Source: Beroe ovata (lineage: Eukaryota; Ctenophora; Nuda; Beroida; Beroidae). From it: DNA of 29,023 bases. The stretch is taken from assembly GCA_946803715.1 (NCBI GenBank), contig CAMPET010000035.1, positions 118,573 through 147,595 of the forward strand. Direction: 5' to 3'. Made by a program: the position numbers and the translations under genes. The notes below the pieces were generated by a model that was given only the letters and a program-made list of their open reading frames with translations, did not search any database and had not been told where the DNA came from. The stretch's first letter is position 1, and every line of letters begins with the position of its first letter. This document shows, in pieces, positions 20,873-29,023 of this stretch.

Positions 20873-20933
20873 ATTCGAAAATGAACGTTGAAATAAGTAG
20901 GTCGCAGCTTCATGGGTCGTTTCATGCGTAGCN

Positions 20934-21549
20934 TTTATTTTATTTTAACTTATTATATACACTTGAGTTATTTTCTTATTGTTCCAATCCCATATGGGAA
21001 AAGATAATTGTTTTAAGGTATTTCCAATTTGATTTTTAGAATCGATATGAGGATGACATGATATTGATGAACCATCGAATTTCAAGAACATCAATTCCCA
21101 ACGAGGATGTATCGAATGTGGACAAATTCAACTTTTTATACGAATTTGACATGACAACTTATTTTATTTTTAGCGATACTGAGTTGCAGTTACGCAGCGG
21201 TCGGATTGTCAATTTGCCATTCAAAATTACTTGATCAGTAATATTCTGCAGTGGAAATGGAATGAGCAATGAACATTTTATTTTTCAATTTGCCGACGAG
21301 TGAATTGGATTTTAACAACATCAAGAATATGATCATTATTACTATTAGATTATTCAAACTTATTTTACTCATTTCAAGTTCAACTTCAAGTATGGTGGGT
21401 ATCCATATTCTGTGCACACGTTATATATAGGTTGCCAGGCCCTATGACCACTGACGCGGACGGCCGGACGACGGCGCCTGATGCACTCCCGGCACGGGCG
21501 ATGCCGTTGGGCAGAGAATGCCGCATTGGCAGATGCAGAGAATAAATAT
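20934..21549 (+). repeat. ~0.62-kb duplicated block, copy B
   Basis: This is the second copy of 19641-20282. It starts immediately after an ambiguous base (N at 20933). Differences from copy A include an extra AATGG near 21256, an ACTATT insert near 21338, and a missing repeat unit near 21510. The adjacent N means the duplication could be a join between two haplotypes instead of a true tandem copy. Confidence 0.88.
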
Positions 21550-21619
21550 AATAAGGCCAGCTGCAGTGCGCGCCCCTTTTTAACTCAATAACTCTGTGAT
21601 CTGCACTGCGAAGATGATT

Positions 21620-21716
21620 GTCAGATTTTATCTGACCTCAGTTTCTCGCGCGCGGCGCGCGCGCCTTCATCGATGAAGGCGCGCTCGCGCGAGAAACAGG
21701 TCAGGTAACATCTGAC
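21620..21716. repeat. GC-rich near-perfect palindrome
   Basis: Symmetric about CTTCATCGATGAAG (centre near 21671), with GTTTCTCGCGCG on the left matched by CGCGCGAGAAAC on the right, and the outer TCAGAT/ATCTGA and TGACCT/AGGTCA also pairing. It abuts the inverted copy of the dispersed GC-rich repeat. Confidence 0.85.
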
Positions 21717-21730
21717 AAGAAGATGATGAG

Positions 21731-21872
21731 TTGCCTGGCGATGCAGATGCTAGACCGCTGATGCAAGCCGCGAAGATGCTTGCGCGCGTCAGCCGTCTGG
21801 GAATAAGTTTGCGGCGCACGCGCGCGAAACGAAATTCTCGACAGGCCACAGCGTTTATCATCGATCGACAAA
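21731..21872 (-). repeat. GC-rich dispersed repeat, copy 3 (inverted)
   Basis: On the minus strand this reads TGTCGATCGATGAT, then CTGTCGAGAATTTCG, a CG tract, GCAAACTTATTCCCAGAC, and GCATCAGCGGTCTAGCATC, in the same order as the copies at 8951-9075 and 9271-9350. It is longer than copy 2 and similar in length to copy 1. Confidence 0.75.
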
Positions 21873-22448
21873 TGATGAGTGGAACTGGAACGTCGTGATC
21901 TGAAAAAACTAACACAGACCTGTGCAACGAGCGCAGAGTAAATCAGATCATATTTTGGTCTGCACACGCCAATGCAATGTAATTGTATAGTGTAAAAATC
22001 CCACCAGCTATATTGTATCTATAGAAAAATTGCAGAAAGATTGCGTAAAAACACAGTGGGGTCATAAAAAAACCACAGAGTCGCAGTGAGGGAAGGGGAA
22101 TATGTGCCCTAGTCTATCTGTAATGTGTCAAATTATTCTATCATCTGCCCATGTTCAAATTGGTCCCAAGAAACATTGGGCATTTAATTCTCTTCTAGTC
22201 TTCTGTTTTATGCCTAGTCTTGCAGACATGGCTATGGTGGATCTATCCAAGCTATAATATTGCAATGGGGGTTCCCTGCATATCACTTGGTTGTCAACCA
22301 AGCTGATGACCTAAATACAGATTCTCTGACAAGTGTACAGCAGGGTGTGTGTGTGTGTATCAATGTGGGTGAAAACTATATTAATCATGCTGGGAAGATA
22401 GAACCCTTTTAATCCTGTTTATGTTTAATAGTAACATCTTTCAGTTGA
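21873..22448 (+). other. Spacer upstream of the RING gene
   Basis: No coding signal. It holds a short palindrome, CTTGGTTGTCAACCAAG (about 22287-22303), and a short GT run near 22346. It ends in acceptor AACATCTTTCAG (AG 22443-22444), four bases before the RING ATG. Confidence 0.5.
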
Positions 22449-23288
22449 ATGGCTAACACCTTGGTGGATGAATCCTTCCTTAATTGTGGAATTTGTCTAG
22501 AATTTGCCTCTTATGCTGTGGAGACTGATTGCTGTCACCAGCTTTTCTGTGACTCTTGCTTATCTAATGTACACATCTGTCCAATGTGTAGGAAGCCATT
22601 TCAAACCATAGAAAGTCATACTATCCGCAGGATAATAGGGCAAATTCAAACACCCTGCACATTTTGTCAGAATAATGTACCAAGGTCAAACTTGCCAGCT
22701 CATTTATTGATATGCCCTGAAAGGAACACATTTAAATGCATTTTCCAAAATTGTGATAAACTTGGTTTCAAAAGCGATATCTTGGAGCATGTCAAAACTG
22801 ATCATGGAGAGGAAATAATCAGTGAGCAATATGAAATTGTATCAAAAACTAAAAAGCAGGAACCTCAAGATCTCATTAGTCCCAAAATCAATTGCAATGG
22901 TTTCAGAGCCAGACTGGGAAATACTGGAAAATATTATTGTGGCCAGGAATTGAGCTTTGCTTGTAACTGCTGTAATGGGATATGTGGCCCCAATAGCGGT
23001 TGCAACTGTCGTGCTTGTTTTAAACTTGATTTAGAGACAAGATTGTTGCCAAGAGGTTATTTCATCAACAAAGAAGGTTTTACTGTGAGGAAGGGCTCTC
23101 CTTGGCAAGGTACAGTCAGATTCTACTGTGGACGAAGAGTTATGCCAAGACATACAAGGGAAGGCTATTATACTGATGGATATTGTGGGGATGATGATGG
23201 TGACAACTGTGACTCTTGCAAAACTATTCAGTATCAATTAGAACATGGCTGCTACTCAGATATAAATAGACAGATGACCTCTTCTTAA
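22449..23288 (+). CDS. RING-finger protein with TRAF-type zinc finger and Cys-rich tail, intronless
   Basis: The 279-residue protein starts with a C3HC4 RING (C13, C16, C28, H30, C34, C37, C44, C47). Next is a TRAF-type zinc-finger region (about 69-121) with CTFCQNNVPRSNLPAHLLIC and a second C..C..H..H set ending VKTDHG. The C-terminal part (about 150-272) is rich in Cys and Gly and has two related modules: YYCGQEL...CNGICGPNSGCNCRAC and FYCGRRV...GYCGDDDGDNCDSC. The N-terminal half suggests an E3 ubiquitin ligase; the tail may be a substrate or nucleic-acid binding zinc module, but I cannot name the family. The gene is one exon, with a clear acceptor 4 bases before the ATG. ATTAAA motifs at 23649 and 23665 could serve in polyadenylation. 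Confidence 0.85.
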   Translation: MANTLVDESFLNCGICLEFASYAVETDCCHQLFCDSCLSNVHICPMCRKPFQTIESHTIRRIIGQIQTPCTFCQNNVPRSNLPAHLLICPERNTFKCIFQNCDKLGFKSDILEHVKTDHGEEIISEQYEIVSKTKKQEPQDLISPKINCNGFRARLGNTGKYYCGQELSFACNCCNGICGPNSGCNCRACFKLDLETRLLPRGYFINKEGFTVRKGSPWQGTVRFYCGRRVMPRHTREGYYTDGYCGDDDGDNCDSCKTIQYQLEHGCYSDINRQMTSS

Positions 23289-24127
23289 TCCAGTGTTGGC
23301 AGTCTGGAGTGCTTTGATTTGTCTTTTGATAATGTGCTATAAAACTCATAATTGAATTTATTTGAAGTTTAACTAATGATTCTAATGATACTAAAGCGGT
23401 TTTTATAGAGCATTACAGCTCCATTACATTGGGCGAGAGGTTTTGATATTTTTGTGATAACTTTTTACTATTATATAACTGTGAGGAATATCATTTAAGT
23501 AATAGTTTTTAGTTATGTAAATTTTATGCTTGATGTATGAATAGATAGGTATAATATATTGATTGGCAATTATTTTGTCACAATTGGTTTCAGCACCATG
23601 TCATTTCAAATTACATGAAAGGTTTTAATGTGTCTCACGACTTCCTGTATTAAACACATGAGTTATTAAAGCAAGTTCATATATACTTCATTTTACATTT
23701 TGTTACAACCAAAACGGCGTGGGCATCATACTACTACTCTTTAGTTCGTCCTCATGGATTCTATAGGACTCCGAAATGGCCAAAACTTTTCAAGAATCAT
23801 TGAGGAAGATGAGGAGGTTCCTTTGCAATACCTCGAATTAATAGACCATTGTTCTGTGATTTACAGAGGTCATATTGGAGGCATTACATGGATTTGTGTC
23901 CATCGTATTAAAGGTGGCTAAACAGTGACAACTGGCCATGTTCCTAATTGAGAATGTTCAGATTAAGATTGAGAATTAGATTTCGTTTAGTTACTTGACG
24001 ATGTTAATCAAAAATCTCACTTTTTTTGATTCGATAGACTGTACAATTCAAGATTCAGATGAAAATGATTCAAATGCTCAAATGGATATTCTAATATCCC
24101 ACCACTGATTTTGTGTTGTACCAATAG
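23289..24127 (+). other. RING-SNX spacer
   Basis: AT-rich 3' flank of the RING gene, followed by a short open frame (23754-23921) and the SNX upstream sequence. The latter ends GTTGTACCAATAG directly at the ATG of SNX. Confidence 0.5.
23754..23921 (+). CDS. Short open frame, 55 codons, with acceptor before its ATG
   Basis: The frame begins MDSIGLRNGQNF and contains an acidic EEDEEV stretch. The ATG is preceded 8 bases upstream by CTACTCTTTAG, the same arrangement as the real genes in this window. I do not recognise the peptide. It may be a small protein, a first exon (candidate donor GGTGGC near its end) or chance. Confidence 0.25.
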   Translation: MDSIGLRNGQNFSRIIEEDEEVPLQYLELIDHCSVIYRGHIGGITWICVHRIKGG

Positions 24128-26627
24128 ATGGACCCATCTCAAGATGCCACACATGAGATAGAGGCTAACGTGACCGAGTCTCAGTCAGAGGAGTTCAATA
24201 GCGACAAAGATGAAGCATCAGCACCTCAACAGGAGAAGCCAGCAGATTCTGGAACTGACATATTTGAGGATGTGAGTGATGGGGAGGACATCTTTGAGTC
24301 CAGTAACACGAAGACCAATGACACGGCGGAGGAGGTTATTTTCGGTTTGGATGAGAAGACAGTTGAACATATAGACGAGAGTGAGGATATAGCTGGTATT
24401 GACAATAAGGATATCTTTGGGTCCAACAGTCAGCAGTGTGACGATCTCTTTGCTGACGATGACGAGGATGACGACCCATCGGAATCCAATATGCAAGGGG
24501 CTATTCCTGTTCGACTGGGGGCAGGTACAACCATCAGTCATCACGTGATTTACTGCCGAATGTTATATCTACATACAGACTGTAAACTCACGTCTTTGTT
24601 CAATTAAAACCTCTTAAAATTCATTCTATTTTCCTATTTTTTGACAGATGACATCAGCATAATTTTTCAGAGCATGATAAAGTACCATTCAATACACCAG
24701 CGGTGGGTTGTGCTTTAGATGACACAAAAACAACAGCACTTCTTAATGCTGCCAAAGAATCAGCACAACAGAGCTTGCAGAAAGCAGATGTTATTACCAT
24801 AGTAAGTTCTCTTTGTGTACTGACTGATTGGTTTGATGGTTACGTTCCACTGTTCATGATGTTAGCTTTAGTTTTTCTCAGACTAATAGGTAATTAATTC
24901 AGATAAATGGGGACGGCAAGAAATCAGACTCAAAAATGAAAATAGCAATCACCAGCTACACTAGAATTGGTAAGCAATCGTTATAATTGGATGGCGTCAT
25001 TGGTTTCAATGATAATCACCGCTCAGTCATTTTCGCCTTCATTCATATTTTACCTACTAATTCTATTTGCAAATTTATCAGGTGAGGGATACAACAGCTA
25101 CATAGTTTACACCATCCAGACTTCGGTAATACCTCCTTACATTTAGTGTCACAATTATAATAGAAGCGGTATTCGGGTATCAACACCCCTTCGTTTTCAT
25201 TATTGTCTGAGGGTCATGTTTTCAGAATTCTAGCTGCCTTTGAAATGATTCATTCAGTTTGTGACATTATTTGGAACCGAAACACACCTAATACCTATAC
25301 TATAGGTTTGTCCTATAGCAGAAATGTATCGCATAGGTCGCACGTGAGGTTGTCCATTCACTGAAGTGTCATCTCTACAGGGAGAAACAACCCCTGACAC
25401 GACTGTTCAGAGACGATTCAGTGACTTTGTCATCCTGCACCAGCTCCTCATGGAGAACTATCTGCCGCGGGGCATCATTGTCCCCCCGGCACCAGAGAAA
25501 AACTTCATGGGTTTGTCTTCCATACCTCATATACATGTGTTTCTCTCATTGTTCTTCGTCAGCTGTAATGAATGAATAAATGGTTTTACTCAGTACTGTA
25601 TACATTGTACAATGTACACTATGTATTGTATAATGCTAAGTGCACCCACTCACTTTACATTAAGAGCTACCATCACGAAATGATGGTTTATATTATCAAT
25701 GGAATATAGATCAAATTGTACCTACTTGGAGTGACATCAACTATGAAAGTTGTTCCACGCAGGCACAGCGAAAGTCCGTTTCGGTGGGAATAATCAGTCG
25801 ACGGAGGACCAGAGTCTGTTTATCAAGAAGCGGAAAGCTGCACTGGAACGGTATCTGAACAGACTGATGCGACATCACCTTGTTGCGAAGGACGAGACTC
25901 TGAAACGGTTCCTCCAAGAGGAGGAATCGCCACGCCCGAACCCAAACGCCTCAGGCATCAAAGGTGGGGAGGGGCGAGGTCATAGGATGCTAGTTCACAG
26001 CACTATTTCATATAGGAGATACATAAGGTCAATCAATTGAGAGAATCGCCAGCTCCCCACGGGATCGTTATCAAACTTTTGTTGCTAGTAGGATAACAAT
26101 GATGTAACATGGTACTGAGAACTGTACAGTGTACATGAAACAATGTACACTGTACAATGTACTCTGTACACTGTACAATGTACATTGTACGGAGTATAGG
26201 TACACACGCACACTGTACGAGAGAGTATTGATGGTGTCTCCCCCAGGATTCATGAAGAACATGGAAACTATGGTGTCTAAAGCAACCGCCCGGATTAACG
26301 AAGTAGATGAGTGGTATGAGGATAAGCAGCAACACATTTTAGGTAGCAACACATCCTGGGAAATCCCTTGGCAATGCATCTCAAGTTGAGACCATGTTGC
26401 TGAATGCAAGAAAAGTGATTTTTAGGCTGATATCCATTATACATGACACAATGTAAGAATATAATGCAATAATTGTTCTATTTCGTCAGAACTAGAGGAA
26501 ACTCTGAAGAAGTTACTGGTGGTTATCGACAATATGGTTTCTAATCGTAGAGAATTAGCCATCAAATCAAGTGCTTTCTCGGACAACTGCTCACACTTGG
26601 GTGAGCACACGCACACACCGCCACTTC

Positions 26628-26687
<60 letters not shown>

Positions 26688-28978
26688 NACACACACACAC
26701 ACACATGACACACAGACACAGACACAAAAACACAGACACACACACGCACACCGCCACTTGCAAACACAAAACACGCACACACAAACACACGCAGCCACAC
26801 ACAAGCCGGCATACATATATATACGCACACGTACACACTCACACATACACGCACGTGCACTCATACCAATACGCATTACGCACAAAAAAATGCGCGCACA
26901 CACAATCCCGAGTCCTCGACAATCCTCAACTGATTCGTGAGAACCAAGGTATTAATATCGTAGTGTATAATTGTGCAACTAACGGTTAAGCGCAATCTGT
27001 TAAAAAACGGTTAAGCGCAATCTGTTTTATAAAGTCATCACGGTGATTCGGGTGAAAATAGTTTTAACCCGCAGCATAACACCTTGATGTCCATCATTCA
27101 ATAAATCACCATTCGACAAACCCAATGATCTTGCTGTTCTGACATTTGATTGGTCGACAAGGTCGTGGTCATGCCATAATAACGCGTTTAATAACACTAT
27201 TTGTGTTTCTATAAGACAATGTTTCTCAGAGTATAAAACTTGCGCGTGACTGCCGTGCCATGAAATCTTCTATCACACACCCTCTCCCCGATGCCGAGTG
27301 ATGGATCCTGTTATCATGGTGCGTTCTGGTGCTCTTTGTTGGTATCCCTGGTAACCTCACCATTTTCCTCGCGTGTAGGAAATACCACGCTTTCAGACTG
27401 GACAAGATCAGTGTCTGCCTCATTGAGCAGATAGCGGTCTGTGATCTTGGTGTGCTTGTTCTGGCAGTGGTACCATCCTGTATCGCGCTTATAACGGGGT
27501 ATTGGCCGCTCGGCAGCACTGCCTGTGGACTGTTCTTCTACCCTAGCAGAGTGTGTATCAGAACATCAGTGTTACTGGTGTGTGCACTGCACGTGTGCAA
27601 ATTGTACACCATCATATTCCCTCTACAGGCCAGGTCCTTCACGCAGCGTGCAGCACGCTTCATCACTGCCCTCGTGTGGACAGTTCCCATTCTCATAGTC
27701 ACTGTGCGGGCATATTTCCAGGGCAGAATTATCGGATTTAATATCCATCGTTACATCTGCGCGTTCGAGACTGTCAACCCGCACTGGAAGATTGTTGCAT
27801 TTCTCATGGTGACCATATCCATCGCTGCCATGATCATTGTCATATGTACCACCGTATGGTTACTGTGCTTGGTGAGGAAAACCAATGGGAACCTCAAGCG
27901 ACAAGGACTCTTCACCGCTCTGTATGTTGGAATTGTCTACGTAGTGTCGTTTCTACCTTTATCTATAGCGGCTGTCCTGGTGTTTGTTATACACGCTGAC
28001 TCACGTCCCGCGGTTTTAGAGGCAAAGCAGCGCTTCATGTTGTTCGCTCAGTTTGTCATTTACATCAATGCCATGTCCAATGTCCTTGTGTACTATGTCT
28101 CGGTGAAGAGTTTCCAGATATTTTTGAAGCGCGTATTTATCTTGCTCAAACGCAGACTCCAGCGTCAAGTGGGAACACATTCAATAGAACTTAATTTCAT
28201 GAGACGAAACTGAAACAGTAGAACAAACTGGAACGATACTTGTTCATATTGCTTGCAGAGATGTATATTATATCTATTCACATTTATAGTTCTAGATGGT
28301 TGAAACGTTTGTGCCGTTCTCTATAATTATAAATATAATTCTTTCGTGTCTCATGATTCATATATTCATTGTTTCACTTGTACACTGTAAAAATGGACGA
28401 AGGAAGATTGGAAGTGTGCGTGGCATGTGCTACTGTTTCCCGATGATATATGCGGTATACACTATTACAGGCGAGGGGGAGGACAACGTGTCTTTGAAAC
28501 GTGCGATCAGCAAGTTATCCGAGTTACAGTCCAACTTGGAGACAGTTCACTTGGACCAAGCTGACAACGATATGTTCACTTTCGGTGAAACTATCAAAGA
28601 TTACATCTCAATCATACAATCAGCAAAGGTAGACGATATTTTTCAATCAGGTACACTGTGCAGATGTTTAACGTATCGAGCCATTTACCCTGGATTATGC
28701 TGTAGTTAACACAAACATGGTTGCAATGATGACGCAAACATGGTTAGAATCACGACGCAAGCATGACGCAAGCATGATGCAAGCATGACGCAAGCATGAC
28801 TTTAAATGAGAACACAATAATAACAATAACTCAGGCGGCGTTTGAGGAGCGAGTTAGAACATTTTCGACATGGGAAGGTGCACAGTCTGCGCTCGCCAAA
28901 CGACGTGAAGCGAAGAGCAAGGCTACTGCACAGGGTAAAGCTGACCGGGTAGCGCAATGTGAAGAGGATATAACATTT
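24128..28978 (+). CDS. SNX1/2: SNX1/SNX2-type PX-BAR sorting nexin, 3' end beyond window
   Basis: Ten exons: 24128-24524, 24671-24801, 24903-24969, 25082-25125, 25381-25510, 25763-25963, 26247-26342, 26490-26600, 28471-28628 and 28835-28978. Phases agree and give 493 residues; the family is about 520, so roughly the last quarter of the BAR domain is missing. The acidic N-terminus repeats DIFEDVS, DIFESS, DIFGSN and DLFADD. The PX domain (about 184-310) has the phosphoinositide-binding RRFSDF, PPAPEK and RKAALERYLNR. The BAR region follows, with INEVDEWYEDKQQ and RVRTFSTWEGAQ matching human SNX1/2. These proteins form the membrane-bending part of the retromer/ESCPE-1 coat on endosomes. Intron 8 (26601-28470) holds a 7TM receptor gene. 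The last exon ends at GTAAGT before a (GT)n run. Acceptor TAG abuts the ATG. Confidence 0.93.
25592..25630. repeat. TGTACA-type palindromic repeat in SNX intron 5
   Basis: TATACATTGTACAATGTACAC is a short self-complementary string of the same type as the longer array in intron 6. Confidence 0.6.
26121..26190. repeat. TGTACA palindromic repeat array in SNX intron 6
   Basis: Repeated TGTACACTGTACAATGTAC units, each self-complementary, make the whole 70 bases able to fold back on itself. The overlapping open frames on both strands that read Cys/Tyr/Leu repeats are artefacts. Confidence 0.85.
26630..26705. repeat. (CA)n microsatellite in SNX intron 8
   Basis: A nearly pure CA dinucleotide tract with one ambiguous base at 26688, continuing as impure CA-rich sequence to about 26860. 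The N marks a likely collapsed or gap-spanned repeat. His/Thr and Cys/Val frames here are not genes. Confidence 0.97.
27232..27238 (+). promoter_or_regulatory. TATA box candidate for nested 7TM receptor
   Basis: TATAAAA lies 28 bases before the ATG at 27260 that is in frame with the receptor but separated from it by a TGA. A start site 25-30 bases downstream would fall at or just after that ATG. It supports an independent promoter inside the SNX intron. Confidence 0.4.
27302..28213 (+). CDS. Class A-like 7TM receptor nested in SNX intron 8; N-terminus interrupted by TGA
   Basis: The frame from 27302 encodes about 303 residues with seven hydrophobic segments: TM1 ends GIPGNLTIF (N1.50); TM2 has VCDLGVL (D2.50); TM3 is preceded by the conserved Cys (STACGLF) and ends HVCKLYTIIFPLQ, where the DRY motif is replaced by CKL; ECL2 has the partner Cys (YICAF); TM6 has VSFLPLS; TM7 has SNVLVYY, an NPxxY variant lacking Pro; a basic helix 8 follows. 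Ligand cannot be predicted. Upstream the same frame has ATG at 27260 and 13 codons, then TGA (27299-27301) directly before TM1. No in-frame ATG lies between the TGA and TM1. Thus the gene is a recent pseudogene, has a sequencing error or allele, or uses an unseen upstream exon. It is on the same strand as SNX and has no intron. Confidence 0.8.
   Translation, partial: WILLSWCVLVLFVGIPGNLTIFLACRKYHAFRLDKISVCLIEQIAVCDLGVLVLAVVPSCIALITGYWPLGSTACGLFFYPSRVCIRTSVLLVCALHVCKLYTIIFPLQARSFTQRAARFITALVWTVPILIVTVRAYFQGRIIGFNIHRYICAFETVNPHWKIVAFLMVTISIAAMIIVICTTVWLLCLVRKTNGNLKRQGLFTALYVGIVYVVSFLPLSIAAVLVFVIHADSRPAVLEAKQRFMLFAQFVIYINAMSNVLVYYVSVKSFQIFLKRVFILLKRRLQRQVGTHSIELNFMRRN
28712..28800 (+). repeat. 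Short tandem repeat GACGCAAGCAT in SNX intron 9
   Basis: An 11-base unit, GACGCAAGCAT, is repeated about four times at 28755-28800, after two diverged longer copies with GACGCAAACATGGTT. Confidence 0.85.
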
Positions 28979-28990
28979 GTAAGTACAGAG

Positions 28991-28992
<2 letters not shown>

Positions 28993-29023
<31 letters not shown>
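28993..29023. repeat. (GT)n microsatellite at window end
   Basis: A pure GT tract begins 15 bases after the SNX exon 10 donor and runs off the window. Confidence 0.97.

Noticed and set aside
19935-21417. Related minus-strand open frames in the two duplicated blocks
   Set aside because: They are similar only because the DNA is duplicated; indels shift them and the peptides resemble nothing known.
26033-26409. Open frames on the minus strand reading Tyr-Ser-Val-Gln-Cys-Thr repeats
   Set aside because: They come from the TGTACA palindromic repeat in SNX intron 6 and overlap a real exon on the other strand.
26437-26989. Long Cys/Val and His/Thr open frames on both strands
   Set aside because: They are translations of the (CA)n microsatellite inside SNX intron 8.
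27299-27301. TGA as selenocysteine in the 7TM receptor
   Set aside because: Receptors of this type are not selenoproteins and I saw no SECIS-like structure; mutation, error or an unseen exon is simpler.
28629-28709. Longer SNX exon 9 ending at a later donor (GTACAC near 28651)
   Set aside because: Using the GTAGAC donor at 28629 gives exact length agreement with human SNX1 across the junction and keeps phase 0; the later donor would put the next exon out of frame.
1-29023. CRISPR arrays, bacterial operons, tRNA or rRNA genes
   Set aside because: No spaced identical repeats, no ribosome-binding sites, no tRNA A/B box pair or cloverleaf and no rRNA sequence were recognised; the DNA is clearly eukaryotic.

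Overview
The window is nuclear DNA from an invertebrate animal. It has several multi-exon genes with GT-AG introns, a class A-type 7TM receptor, an ELAV-family RNA-binding protein, TTAGGG-type telomeric repeats and long (CA)n tracts. Most introns are short (about 100-400 bp) and genes are closely spaced. I cannot name the species. Nearly every gene has a good 3' splice acceptor 0-23 bases before its ATG with no visible partner donor, which suggests spliced-leader trans-splicing, although 5'UTR introns would look the same.

Layout. 1-7470: no confident host gene; a 44-bp minisatellite, CACGTG palindromes and remnants of an LTR retrotransposon. 7471-8364 (-): intronless FRA10AC1. 8388-10531: GC-rich dispersed repeats. 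10532-19542 (+): six genes head to tail, separated by about 150-545 bp: FAF2, RBMX2, an intronless ELAV-like protein, two new mitochondrial-type single-RRM genes, and MGM101. 19543-22448: repeats, including a duplicated ~0.6-kb block and a 60-bp-arm inverted repeat that encloses telomeric repeats. 22449-23288 (+): intronless RING protein with a Cys-rich C-terminus. 24128-28978 (+): SNX1/SNX2 retromer sorting nexin, cut by the window end, with a same-strand intronless 7TM receptor inside its intron 8.

The main discovery candidate is 14306-19542. The ELAV-like gene is followed by two genes whose RRM and upstream linker resemble its own RRM3, each now behind an N-terminal mitochondrial-type presequence. 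The second has a last exon that looks like a LINE ORF1-type nucleic-acid-binding domain, joined in frame by an intron. The next gene is MGM101, a mitochondrial Rad52-related recombination protein best known from fungi. Together they look like an operon-like set for mitochondrial nucleic-acid maintenance, partly built from a duplicated neuronal-type RRM and a domesticated retrotransposon domain. Gene models rest on reading frame, splice-site phase and family similarity judged by eye; all exon sums are multiples of three.
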